A stretch of 64,000 nucleotides of DNA, taken from positions 70,163,381-70,227,380 of the forward strand of contig JALJCS010000001.1 in the NCBI GenBank assembly GCA_023055355.1, written 5' to 3'. Below, piece by piece: positions 43,091 through 54,900 of the stretch. Under the pieces are notes generated by a model. It worked only from the letters and a program-made list of their open reading frames with translations. It was not told where the DNA came from and did no database searches. How positions within the stretch are numbered: position 1 is the stretch's first letter; each line of letters starts with the position of its first letter. The position numbers and the translations under genes are program-made. The DNA is from Agelaius tricolor. Lineage: Eukaryota; Chordata; Aves; Passeriformes; Icteridae.

Positions 43091-43520
43091 TTGTTTTCCC
43101 AGTAATTGTCCGTGGCCTTCCCTAGGCAGAAAGACAAAACATGTTCCAGAGCTCCAAGCCCCATTGGCTACAAGGCCCCAGTGCTGTCTTGGTTCTTCCT
43201 GGGAGCCAAGGCTGAGAACAACTCTTCAAGATGCATTTCATGGACAAAGTACAGTTATGCCAAAGGGGGGACTCCAGAGGAGGGGCTTGACCTAGGGAGG
43301 AATTGCATCAGCAATTGTCCTCCTAATTGGTGCTTTTTTATCTATTATGTTAATTTCCTACAACCCGTAAAAATGTACTCATCCCTGCAGGATGGGCTTT
43401 TGTGGACATTTCTCCATAACTGCCCCTGAAGGCATTAAAATAAAGATCCGTTCTTACATTGTCTCCTTTCTAAAAGCATTTTGAGTTTCATTTACAGTTT
43501 GGCAAAAAGGCAACACTGGG
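43090..43520 (+). mobile_element. Possible retroviral LTR/leader remnant
   Basis: After the T-rich tract comes a block with an AATAAA-type signal (ATTAAAATAAAGATCCG near 43435-43451), then TTTGGCAAAAAGGCAACACT, which has the look of an LTR end followed by a leader. No primer-binding site can be assigned with certainty and no gag frame is intact. Could equally be the rest of the preceding LTR. Confidence 0.3.
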
Positions 43521-44153
43521 GTCGGGCTGCCATGCAGAGGGAACAAAGGGAGGGACAAAGCTTTGGTCCCTTTGATTTTTAGGTAGAAATTAAAGTTAAT
43601 GGAAACGAGGGGTCCTTTAGGTTAAATGTCACATGTAAGTTAACCAAAACCAAGCCAAATATTTCCAAGTTTCTAAATTTTTTCTAGCCCACCAGTTTGT
43701 GTAGTATTTTTCCCTGCCCCTGTGCACACTGAAATTTTTGGCTAGGCCCTTTTTTACCTCTTGACTTATTTCTGCAGAAATATGTAAGGCAGGGAACAGG
43801 AGGGATGTGGGCCCTGGGAGCTGGGAGAAAGGACTGTGGGGGAAGGCTGGCTGTGTCTGTTTGAATAAATGTAAACACTGAAGAAAGCAGTTGTAAGAGA
43901 CATTGGCGAAGCAGTTTCTTAACCAGAAGCTGTGACACTGGATGGAATGGTGACAGCTGGGAGTGATAGCCAGAGCCTCAACAAAACCCAGTGGCTGAAC
44001 TTGCTCTGGGATCCCCAGTGCCATCCCAGCAAGGTCTTATTTGGTCCCTGGGAGCAGCTGTGGCCCAAGAAGCGAAAATGTTTGCTACTTTGATGGGTTT
44101 ACTTAGGGACAGTCATCTGAAAGGTTTTATTTGTGCCTTTGTCTTGTCTGCAG

Positions 44154-44320
44154 GCTGCTCTCAGTGTTCCTCACCTACGCCTAGAAATGGTGGATGCATT
44201 TTACCATGTGGTTTCATATACCCTGGCTTTTGCTCAATTAGGAGATTCCCCAAACTGCTTTTGTGTCTTAAATCCAGAACCTCTGACCCCAGCCTGGGGA
44301 GCAACCAAGGGGATTGAAAA
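44154..44320 (+). CDS. Exon-like open frame on the + strand, unassigned
   Basis: A very strong acceptor (gcctttgtcttgtctgcag) is followed by 55 open codons: AALSVPHLRLEMVDAFYHVV, then YTLAFAQLGDSP, ending PAWGATKGIE. A possible donor AA/GTGACC precedes the stop. The - strand is closed here. The hydrophobic helix and Trp/Gly-rich tail look protein-like. It runs opposite to most other candidate exons in this half, and lies just downstream of LTR-derived sequence, so it may be a nested gene, a retroviral remnant or chance. Confidence 0.3.
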
Positions 44321-45808
44321 GTGACCCATACTGAGTGCTTAAGCAGATGCTTCCAGCTGCAAAAGAGTGTAACATGCTGATAGTGAGAAGGGGGAAAAAG
44401 GAGGAGATTGATGTCAAGTGAAGAATAAAGTCAAGATGAAATTTAACCCTTTTTATTTTCTTTTTCCTTCTGCATTTTACTTGAGGAAGGCTGTTGTGTT
44501 TCCACAGCATGTCCACAGCATCACAGATCAGTCATGATCTCACAGAAAAGCAATGCACCCACCAGGCCTGGGAGGTCTGCTCCTGCAGGGAATAGAAAAC
44601 ATGGTCCAAAAATTGTTCTTCCACCTTTAGCAAGCACCTGTTAAACCATCTGATCAGCCTTTTATGACTTTCTCTTCACCAGAAGATTTGAAATGGCAGG
44701 CTGTGGTTGCTATAGTAAATGTGTCATTTCCTTTCCTTTCCAAAGGGTGAAACAGCAGAGGTGTGTGTCATCCTGCAAGGAGACAGATAGGAGTGGTTTC
44801 CCTAAGAACTTTGGCTTGTTATTCAAGTCAAACAGCTGCAGGGCTGGGATTTGCCTGCCTTTCCTTTAGCAGGTAACAGGGAGGTGGTGTGTAAATACCT
44901 CTGCTGTCACTGGACACCTCTGCAGGACACTCTAACAAAGTAAGACACCTTCAGCCAAAATGTGTTCATTGTGAGTGAAATGAAAGTCCCTTTGGACGTG
45001 CCTGAGATTGCAGGAGCCCAATTAAACTTGATGTATGATAATTAGGCAACCAAGGTCACATCAGATAATCCTATCCCAACTACTGCAGTACTCTTGGCAT
45101 TCTGCTTTTCAAACCTCAGAGTATTCTCACAGTATAATGAGCTGGAATTTTAAAACATGGCATTTTATGCATACCATCTTCTCTGTGGGTGTGAATGCTG
45201 TGTGTCTGGGCTGTTTTCCTGTCTCTAGGAAATGCCCCTCTTTGTATATCTGTACATTTGGTGCTGCTCACAGGAGTAAAAAGTTTCTCTGCACAGCTTT
45301 CCTTTTGTCCTGGTATCTGTTACAAAATCAAAAATTTATCACAACAATTTGATAAAAGCAATAAATTCTTCAATAATTGCTTAAAATATATAAAAGACCA
45401 GCTTGGTCTTTTAATATCTCCAGATTTTCTCCTTTATGTATTTTTCTTCTTACGTGAGTAGGATTTTTATTATCAGTTCTGAGTTTATCTTCCTGAATTT
45501 TCATTTTGGAAGGAAGAAAGGAAGTCAGTGTTACAGCTTTTATTTTACTACTGTGCTTATGAATGTTTGATGTTTGAAGTGGGTTTATTTTCTCTGACAA
45601 AAAGCCCTTCCTGTTCTGTGGTGTGTGCTCATTGTGCAATCAAGTGCATATCAGTAACCTCATTTGTATATGACTGAGAAAGCTCACGTAAATTAGCATG
45701 CATAATGAGCTTTGAAAGAATCAAAAAGGCTGAGCTCAATGATCAGTGAGAAACCACATAACTAGATGTAGGAGGAATACATCTAATGTGTGCCTAGCTG
45801 CTACACTT

Positions 45809-45980
45809 TTAAAACAGAAAATATGGGCAGTGCTCCGCTTCTCTGTAACACATTTTGTGCAGAGTTTTACTCCATTGCTCATAACCAAGAGATCTTTCTG
45901 GTGACTGCAGCTGAGGAATAATTTCCCTCTCCTCCAAATCAGACCATTTAACTTCCCTGAATGATGGCAGGCCCTCCGGT
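45809..45980 (-). CDS. Putative - strand exon, strongly protein-like
   Basis: The - strand acceptor cccaatgttctctctgtcag is followed by 56 open codons without any Met start, reading (x)PEGLPSFREVKWSDLEERE, then IIPQLQSPERSLGYEQWSK, and ending CPYFLF before TAA. Dense charged and aromatic residues argue for real coding sequence. No consensus donor precedes the stop, so the 3' edge is unknown; premature termination is possible. Probably the same gene as the exons at 46.0-46.2 and 39.5-40.5 kb. Confidence 0.45.
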
Positions 45981-46028
45981 CTGACAGAGAGAACATTGGG
46001 TTTCTATAACAGGTAGTTCTGAGTTAAA

Positions 46029-46227
46029 TCACTTCTGCCAGGGCTGTCCTGGGAGGCTGTCAAGCCCTGTGTGCACACTTCCTGCAAGCACCAAGTAAGA
46101 GCAGGTGCTCTTGTAAGGATAATGACTTGCAGAGAACCATTGCTTTGAGAAGTTTTCCCTAAACTTAGAGGGAATAAAAAACTTTGGAGCCTCAGTGGGA
46201 AAATATTCTGCAGCTTGCATGATTGAG
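46029..46227 (-). CDS. Putative - strand exon
   Basis: The - strand acceptor (ttttttaattaaatactttttcag) is excellent. The frame reads SIMQAAEYFPTEAPKFFIPS, then KFRENFSKQWFSASHYPYKS, and stays open to TAG at 46029; a donor such as GGAA/GTGTGC near 46075 may end the exon earlier. Aromatic- and Lys-rich. Lies 50-400 bases upstream (in - orientation) of the 45.8-kb exon, consistent with neighbouring exons of one gene. Confidence 0.43.
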
Positions 46228-47417
46228 CTGAAAAAGTATTTAATTAAAAAACTGTTGGAAATGTTGTCCTTCTCATCCCTAATCAAGTAGTTTCTAGTTT
46301 AGGTCTTTGGAGTAAGCAAAATGAACATGATTCTGCTTGTGTCTGACAAACCTAATCTTAACATGATAGGAGAATTTAACACCATGCTTGCTTGGATTTT
46401 ATAATGTTTAACTTTTTAATGAGAATGGTTCTTTCATTGGCCTTTCTTTTGAGTTGTGTGCAACTTTCTATTACGATGCCTTTTCCTCCCTGACTTTACT
46501 GCATCCGCATAATTCTCCACCTGCCACAATCTCTAGTCTTAAAGCTTGGTTTTGTCATGTTGAGGGGGTTCTAAACAGATTCTTCTGCATCACAGGGGAG
46601 GATGAAAAATTGAGAAAGTCCGGAATACAAAACCTCTGGAGGGGAAATGAGTTTACAAAACTGACATATTTTTATGTGCACTTTCTGACACCTTACCTGA
46701 TAAATTTACTCTTCTTGAGATTGCAGGGACTGAACTTCAAGACACACAGAAAATTCTTACAGCTTCCAGAATCCACTGGATCTCAGCAGAGTATCCCAGC
46801 TGTTAGCCATTTACAGAGAAGTGGTCTTTCTACAGTTTGATGCAGCAATCAGGCATCAATTATGGTAGGAATCACAACTTGTTTGGGATGGGACTGGCAC
46901 CTTTTTTGCTAAAGAGGTGCTTTTTTCAGTTGTTCACAAAGAAAGAAAAAATGTAGGAAAGATGAATTTAAATTTTGTCCATGGTGTCCGTTCCAAGATC
47001 ACGATATGTGCCTTGTAAGTGTAGACATATTCCTTTCACTTAAAAACATTAATTTCATTTAACTAAAAGTGCTGAAGATCCTTACATGCCTCACTGAGGG
47101 AAATCTACACATCATGTTAGTACAGCTGTCCTATTACTGAGCATTATATCACCTTTATGTTCTGATTCATACTTTATTACATCAGGGAGGTTGGTGGCTG
47201 CCACAGAGGTTGACTTATGAGTTAATCTTTTTATTTTTCTGTAGGATCTATGTCTAATCTTATAATCTCTTTTATCAAAGTATGCTAATAAGCATACTTA
47301 TTAAGGTAGAGAACTTACCCACTTATGGCAACTTCAAAGTAAGAGACTACATAAAAAGGAGAATACTTGCTCAAAAAAAAATCAGAAGGCTCAGCTGGGG
47401 GAATTCAGTCCTTGCAG

Positions 47418-47570
47418 ATGGCATGGACTTTTGGGGACATACTGGAAGCATTCAAGAAATGCATACCACATGTGAAGAAAGCCTTAAGAAGGGATGAGAG
47501 GATGCTGGCATTGCTTAACAGCAGGATTAAACAGTTTATTAAAGCAAGAAGGCATACTTCAGAAAGCTGA
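47418..47570 (+). CDS. Small basic helical open frame on the + strand
   Basis: Starts MAWTFGDILEAFKKC directly after an acceptor-like gtccttgcag, continues through HVKKALRRDERMLALLNSRI and ends RRHTSES then TGA: 50 residues with 13 Lys/Arg. The predicted helix is amphipathic. It could be a last exon or a stand-alone small peptide. I recognise no family. The antisense frame is also open, so it may be chance. Confidence 0.25.
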   Translation: MAWTFGDILEAFKKCIPHVKKALRRDERMLALLNSRIKQFIKARRHTSES

Positions 47571-50443
47571 ACTTTCTTTCAAAGGGAGAGTTCAGTGTGT
47601 TGGTAAAATGATGCCCCTGGGGGAAAGAAACCAATCCCAATATATAAAATTACAACCTCTGACTTGATCATTACATGTCAATGCATTCACCATGCAATAC
47701 CAAAATCTCAAAATTACAACAGATAATTCTGTCAAAATTTCAGCTCAGTGGCAATAAAAAGAAAATAAAATTGATTCCCTTTAGGTAAAAACAAAATCGT
47801 AAGAACACCACCACTGGATAAATCTGTGCTGACAAGCCTACACAGTTCTGGTCCCCACCTGAGGAAGGAGAGAGAACTCTGAAAGGTTCCCAAAGGAGCC
47901 ACGTGGATGGTGAAAGGTTGCTGGGTGGAACAAGAGGTACAACTGGGAGCCTTCTAAAATTGTCAGTCAAGGTGAGGGGATAAACAAGGAATGTTTGCTC
48001 ACAGTCTTTTCAAGTCTAAGGTGCAGAGGTGAACAGCAGATATCCAGCTCTCAACAACAACAATAATAAGGTGTTTCTTGCACATAGCCTGTAATTAGGC
48101 TGTGGGATTTCTTGCTGCATTGTGCGGCAGGTGGTAAAAGTTTATAGGACTCAGAGGGAGCCTGCACAGGCTCATGGAAGAAAAATCTGCCAAGATTAAA
48201 CATTCAGCAATCATGTCTGGCTGAGGAAATGCCTGAGGAGGCCGTGAGAACATCAGTGGGAAATACCATCATATGCTGGTTCTGGAGATTTTTGTAATCT
48301 TCTCACGAGTCTGCTTTTGATCACTGTGGGAGGCAGGACTCTGAGCTGATGGACCTTTGCTCTGACCCAGTATGATCATGCTTGTGCTATCCAGTGGAGT
48401 TGCATGTAATTGTGGACTGAGGACTTTTCTGCAGATTTGCATGGAGATAAAACTACATCGTGCTTTTATTTCTATTTTTCCCTGCTGAAAGTACTACAAA
48501 GGCAAGTTGTGAGGGAAATGTTTTTTCTCAAATAAGGAGTTGTGTGTTAATAGGAAGTAAGAAAAAATGCAAATATCAGATAACTCATCTTTCTTGTTCC
48601 TTGTTGCCGGTTCAGTTTCCATTTTCTTCACACCAGGGCTTAGTGTGACACTAAATCACATTTAACCTCATTTGAACTTCTCTGCCAAGTTCAATCCCAG
48701 AAGATGTTATTTACCCCTGTAATTTTCTTGCTAGTACTGCAACTGATATAAGCTCCAGGTCACTTTAAAAAGCACTTGTGTGTGTTTGACAAAAACAAAG
48801 AACAAGATCCTTGCCTCAGAATTGCCTTTCAAAATAGGATGTGCAGCTACAGAAAAAGTTGCAGCGTAGATTGCTTTTTATATTGCAAGAACTGGTCAAA
48901 CAGAGATTCTTTTCTAAAAAAGCATGAGAATGAAGTACAGAAGAATTGAGAGTGACAAAGAGGCTGCAATGAAATGACAAAGTCATGTCTAAGCTTGGTT
49001 GAGTGGTATATTTTCAAGATGCGTGTGGAGTTCAATAACAGCTTTGTGTGGGGCAATCCACAGCACAGTGCAATCCAAGCATGAGTCAGCTGGGTCTTGG
49101 AAGTTCTTGTACAACTATATTGGAAGAGGACTTAAATGATTTAGCTGATGTCCCCTCCCTTTCTGTGTGAGTCCAGGTCTCATGAAAATCAGTGCTGAGT
49201 GCTCCTGCTAAACCTGGCTCTGGACTCCCAACTCCAAGAGTCCTGTCATTTAGTTTCCAAAGTTTCGCAGGCACTTGTGAAAACTTTGGATAGCTTTAGT
49301 GGCTCTCTCGCTCTGTATAGGAAATAATCTTAATACCAGAAATAGGAGACAGTAGAGCTTCTGAATTATTATCCAGTCAATTAACTACAGTAACATTCCT
49401 CTCAGACATATGTTTTGCTGTAAATGTCCCCAGTCAGAGGCACTTTCAAGTATGCATCTAGGTCACTAATATTTGTGTCCATTTGTTTTTATCAAGTCTG
49501 CCACTATCCCTCTTAATTGCCACTATGTTAGGTTAAAATGAAGCGCAGGTAATTCTGTTACAGAGCATTTGGAGAATTTTGAAGTCAGCTTACTTCCTTT
49601 TTTATTGCAAACATTTTGATTTCTTTTCCGAGAGACATTTTAGTCCTCAGGGTATGTTTCAGCCTACCAGAGTGTTACAGACAGGGTACACCATGAACTG
49701 CCTCTCTTGAGTAACTCTGTGATTCAGAGAGCATTTGCTTCACAGCTATGACTCCCACAGCTCCTGGATGCTCAAAGCTGCAGTGTGAATAAAGCCTATC
49801 CTCAGAGGCACTCTTCCTTCCTCCATTTGCCTTGAGCTCCTTGGAGAACAATGTCCTCTGCCCTGCTTACTCCTTCCCTAACGTGGGGCAAAGAACCTAA
49901 CCACTCACAGCTAATTCAAAAAATTCCCATGATCACAGCTTATTAACTTGATTCTCCATCAGGAGTTCTAGAAAGCATTCTCTACAGAAGGTTATATAGA
50001 GAATAATAAGAATCTGAGGCAGAATGTAATCACACTGATGTCACCAAAATGGAATTATTCTGCATGACAGATGTTGGCGTTTCTACTAACTTTCAGTTTT
50101 GGTTAATTACCCTTCTGAGCTCTCTTACTGCCTGGCAACAGTTTTGATTGATCAATATGTCTGTCATGGTTGTGTACAAGATATTTAAGTGAAGTGGTTT
50201 TCTCAGATATAGCATAAAATGGAGTTACATAATGCCAAAATACACACCTATGTGCTCGAAGGCACCTTGAATGACACTGGCAAAAAAAACTGGTGTCTTG
50301 TTAGGGAAAGTAAAGATGAGTCTTGCTGGCAATACTAATATGTTCCAAGCTAATAGGCAGCTTTAAGTAATCATTCTCACTTCATGTTTCTTCATTTTAG
50401 TGCCATTTCGCTAAGTATCCAATGCTAGATACTATGATTTCAC

Positions 50444-50687
50444 CTCTAATAATGCCTTTCCCAAACAATGATTTATGGGAATACAATTTTCTGCCTTGAT
50501 TTAGGTCCAATGACACATAGTACCTACTTAGCATAACTGAGAAACAGGATTTATACTGGCATGTAAAATCTGGACAGCTTTGATGAATAAGATGTCCTGA
50601 TGCCTCTGAGGTTGGACCAAGAATAAATGATTGACAGTGGCTGGGTAAAGACATGGGAGCTATTCCATGGAAGAAGTAGTCCAGCTT
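50444..50687 (-). CDS. Putative - strand exon
   Basis: Between acceptor tgtgtcctactaag and donor AGAG/GTGAAA (good consensus) lie 81 open codons, reading KLDYFFHGIAPMSLPSHCQS, then FILGPTSEASGHLIHQSC and further to SLFGKGIIRG; it enters in phase 0 and leaves in phase 1. The length of the open frame in AT-rich DNA is notable. The acceptor is moderate (AAG). Confidence 0.35.
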
Positions 50688-51003
50688 CTTAGTAGGACAC
50701 ATATTCTGGAATTAATTTTATTGGGTTTTTTCACAAGGATTGATAACAGATGCTTCTTTCTTTTCTCATACCTGGCTGACTTTCAAAGTCAGAGCACAGT
50801 GTACCAGATATTTGATATCAATGTGGCCTCTGAGTTGCCTTTTCCTCTTCATATTAGATGGGACTCCCATAACTAATTGAATGTTGTTCTTATTTACAAA
50901 AGTCATCTCTATTTTTCTATTTTTTTAGACTTACATGCATTTTTCTTGGAGGATATTCCTAATGGATGGAGGATTTTTTCCAGTCACTATCAACAATGCA
51001 ATT

Positions 51004-51365
51004 TGTAGGGGGATAGAACATAAGTAAATAAAGGTAGTGTAGAAAGTAATCTTATCCCCTAAATAAATGTTGTGGTGTGATGGACAGGCTATTACATTGC
51101 CTAAAGAGTTGCAACTGAGCCAATTACTAAGGATTAGGAGCAGGCCTGATGTTAACAGGCCACACCTGTAGCCAGTAAAAGAGTGTTATAAAAGAGTGGA
51201 TTGGTTGGCTGAGGGGAACTGGAGTCAGTTGGCTGCTGTGAGGACAAGGAAGAGTCAGTGCCCGGAGGAGCTGACTACGAGAAACATCAAGGAGGTATGA
51301 AACTCTAGCAATGTGGAACCCTTGCAATGTAATGACAATAGAACTCTTGCACTCTAATGACAGCA
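51004..51365 (+). mobile_element. LTR-like repeat, copy 2, with TATA box
   Basis: Starts TGTAGGGGGATAGAACATAA and carries the same ordered blocks as 42659-42960, here with a canonical TATAAAAG at 51187-51194, 27 bases after GGCCACACCTG. The shared core is at roughly 75-80 percent identity by eye. Probably a solo LTR; no internal retroviral sequence follows. Confidence 0.6.
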
Positions 51366-51399
51366 GCAATTAATTTAAATTACAACATAGAAGTACAGT

Positions 51400-54139
51400 G
51401 AGATAGTAGCCTTGTACTTATGTTCAAAAATAAAAAGACAAGTTGATTCTATGACATCAGAGGAAAATAAACTAGGACTATCTTTTTTCATGTCTTTGTT
51501 TTTTTTAAAGGACAGGAGTGAAAAAATCTCCCCCCTTTCTGTCCAAAAGCCCTTTTTGCCATTTGCATCATATCAGATCTTTCTTCAGGCACAAAGAGCA
51601 TTTTTATTGATAATAAACCTATACCTAGCATTTTTCTAGTGTGCTAGAGGTAGACAATTTTTATGCATGGGCATATGTGTTTTAGAACCGTGGTGCTAAA
51701 AACTTGAAACCCCTTTGTGTTTGTAACACAAAGGCCCCTGTGCTGACAGTATGAGATTTGCTATTGCTGGTGAAGCTCTGACAGCAGGCCTTCAGAGACC
51801 TTGCCTTCCTCCCCAGCTGTGCCTGTGCAGCCTGAAGAGCTGCTCATGCGGAGCTGGTGATGATGTGCTTTCTCCTGGAGGGTGTCCTGCAGCCATGGCT
51901 GTGCTGTGGAGGGGCACACTGACTGTCAGGCCTTGTTAGCTCAGAGCAAGCTGGTATCTCTGACAGCTCAGTTTGTTTGGGACTGTACAAATTCTGTGTA
52001 GGGCTCCTCTTAATATTTGCAACCAAATCTCTGTAAACATAAGTGACCTAGATCTGAGTTGTGCCCTCACCTACTCCTGGCCAGCTGGTAAGAAGCAAAG
52101 GGAACAGTGTTGTCTCGTAAACCCTGAGTAGTCTCAAGAGAAGCCCTAGTGGCAGATGCCCTTTGAGGACCTGCTGGTATCTCCAGACTTCTGGAGAAAG
52201 CAGAGACCCCATACTCCACAAAAGACTAGCTCTTTCTTGTCAAGAGCTACTCAGCACAAAGGGAAGAGGAACAGGCTGGTCACTGTCTAAAACCAAGTGA
52301 AGGAGAGGAAAGGTACTTCCAGACTGTACTTCACCAAGTACTTCCATTCTAAATGTGTTTGTGAGGAATGGCTCCTAGGGGCACCTAAGTCTACCAGAAA
52401 CTACATAAAAATTTGGTTCAAGGAATGGGGAGAGATTCAAACTGTTTGTGATGGAAAACAAATGCTACAATCAATCTTTAAAGAAAAAGGAGTGGCAGAT
52501 TTCTGTAACAGCACTTTTCACAGTGACCAAGCAGAGATGCTGTTGATGCAATCCACTTGAGGAATGAAGCAATAAAATAAAGGATTTAACTCCCATCTCT
52601 GCTCTGTGTGAGTTCCCACTGCACTCAAAAAATAGGCCCTTTTTCCCTGTGCCATGCTCTGAGCAATCCTGGTGTAAGGCTGCAATTGCACAATAGCTTG
52701 TCACAGGTCTTGTCTCATTGCACATCTCATGAGATGATATCAAGCAAAGAACGCATTTCCTTGTGACTTCCAGTAGAATTCGGCAGAAATGCTTGACTCA
52801 AGTACTAGCTGGTTGTAGGATGGCTAAAAGGCATGCAAACATTTGCTGAGGGTTCATGATCTGGTTGTATCACCTAAATTGCTGAGACCTTTTCTGATAC
52901 TGCCGAAGCAGTATTAAAGGCAGAATGGGGCTCACTGAACCTGAGGACTGAGAGTATCAATACAATTCTTCTCTACAAAGAATTTTGTGAGCCATAAGGA
53001 TGCAAGAATATGCAGAGTGACTGAAAAGATGAAAAATAAGAAAAGTCTTTGCCTTGTCCATGCATTTTCCTCCTGTCCTCCTCTTTTACTTTCCTTTTTT
53101 TTTTTTAATTTCTGCCTTTCTTTTTTTTTTGCTTATTATTAGCTAAGTAGTTTTGCTTTTCTCTAAAGGCTTGAGGGTTACCTTCTGCTTCAATACAGTT
53201 GTTTTTTTCCCCCTTTCAATATAAGTTCAGCCTGTTTGCTGATGCTGTATTCCAAGTGCCTTCTTCTCAATCATGTGACCCGACCCTGTAATTCAGGTTC
53301 CATAAACAATGTTAAATACAGTACTTTAATAAATGGAAAATTGGGAAGCCCATTAGATGAATTGTAGCAGAATTCTTCTTAACCCTCCCACTTGGCTCAA
53401 CTTTGAGCAGTCAAGAATAGAAATTTGAAAGATTGCCATCAGAGAGGTTCTTCTGAAAGCAGAAAATGAAACATTGCCTTTTAAAAAGCCTTGTCCCCAG
53501 AAACCATGAGAAAGGAAATGAAAGTGCAAGATGACACAGTGAGGGTGAAATCTGTGCACGTAGGCACTGAAAAACACTGTTGTCATGCAGTGGGTCAGGG
53601 AAGAAACAATGGTCAGTGGATATGTCCCTATCAGGCCAAGGTATTTTATATTGCCAAATCTGAATCCATCACAGAAAATTTGTGTGTTTGCGTAAAGAGC
53701 TCGTATCAGATTTGCTCCATTCTGGTCTCCAGGTATCTGTATCCCAGTGCTATCTCCCATGCATTACTACCAGAGTGGAAGAGATTCAGTACGATCCTGG
53801 GAGCCCATGGTCTTTGCCTCTAACTAATTTATGAACTCTTTTGAGGGAACAGCTCCAGGACAGAGCAGGACTGGTTTGCAGGAGGGCTGGAGGTCAGGGA
53901 TGCAATTTCTCTGCGTGGAATGAACAACAGCTTGTGCATCATCCTGGAACTGGACAGTTGTGGGAGAGCCCTGGCCTCAGCATGTCCCAGTCCTACACAC
54001 AAGAGATTTCTTGTGGTAATTCCTGAGATTCAGTATAGCAGTTATTGCCTTCTGAGAGGAAAAGTGAGCTCCATGCCCCTGCCTTACCTTGTGCTGGCCA
54101 TTGAGCATGATGAATATCTGTAGAGGCAACTTCTGCTTT
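51400..54139. other. Intronic or intergenic DNA, no supported feature
   Basis: Open frames exist on both strands at 52.3-52.56 and 53.35-53.82 kb but lack convincing splice boundaries. Poly-T tracts occur at 53097-53106 and 53121-53130. Nothing else recognisable. Confidence 0.5.
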
Positions 54140-54900
54140 TAAAATTTCAGTATTTCCTGGAGCTCTAGGCTTTGTGGTTTTCTTAAAGCATAAATCAATC
54201 CCTAAGACTGAACCTAAGCATAACACTAACCCTTAGTGGAGCAGTAAAAGGAGCATGAGCTGAGGCTGAGATGGCCAGCCCATGGCTGATGCCAAGGAGA
54301 AAGGTGTGGACGGAGCAATGTTGGGGCAGTGCTGGGCTGCTCTTGGCATGCATTTTGAAGTTCCAGTGTCCCTGGAGCTCTAGGCTTTGTGGGTTTCTTA
54401 GACCTAGCCCTAAGCATAACCCTAACCCTAATAGAAAGCAGTAAAAGCAGCCTTTGGTTGAGGCAGGTTCCAAGCAGAAAGATGTGGAGGGAACAATATT
54501 GGGGCAGTGTTGTGCTACCCCTGGCATGCCTTCTGTAGTTGCAGTGTCCCTGGAGCTCTAGGTTTTGTGGGTTTTCTAGCCCTAACCCTTAGTGGAGCAG
54601 TAAAAGCAGTCTTTTACTGTGCCTGGTTCCAAGCAGAGAAGTGTGGAGGGAACAATGTTGGGGCAGGGCCGTGCTTCCCTTGGCATGCCTATTGTGGTTC
54701 CAGTGTCCCTGGAGCTTTAGGCTTTGTGGGTTTCTTAACCCTAACCCTAAGCAGAGCAGTGAATGCAGCCTTTGTTTCAGGCTGAGGTGGCCATGACCTG
54801 GCTGGTGCCAAGGAGAAAGGTGTGGAGGGAGCTGTGTTAGAGCAGTGCTGTGCTTCCTTTGGCATGCTTTTTGTAGCTGCATCAAAACCCTTCATCTGTG
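54140..54900 (+). repeat. Telomere-motif tandem repeat array (about four units)
   Basis: Units start with a block CCTGGAGCTCTAGGCTTTGT at about 54158, 54370, 54549 and 54707 (spacing roughly 212, 179 and 158). Each is followed by TTCTTA, then a short CCCTAA-type run (for example CCCTAACCCTAA near 54420 and 54741), GAGCAGTAAAAGCAGCCTTT, AAGGTGTGGAGGGAACAATG and TTGGGGCAGTGCTGTGCT. Unit length varies by internal indels. No coding function. Confidence 0.87.

Noticed and set aside
53353..53823. Overlapping 135-codon (-) and 110-codon (+) frames
   Set aside because: Both open in antisense register, with no acceptor/donor pair and unconvincing composition.
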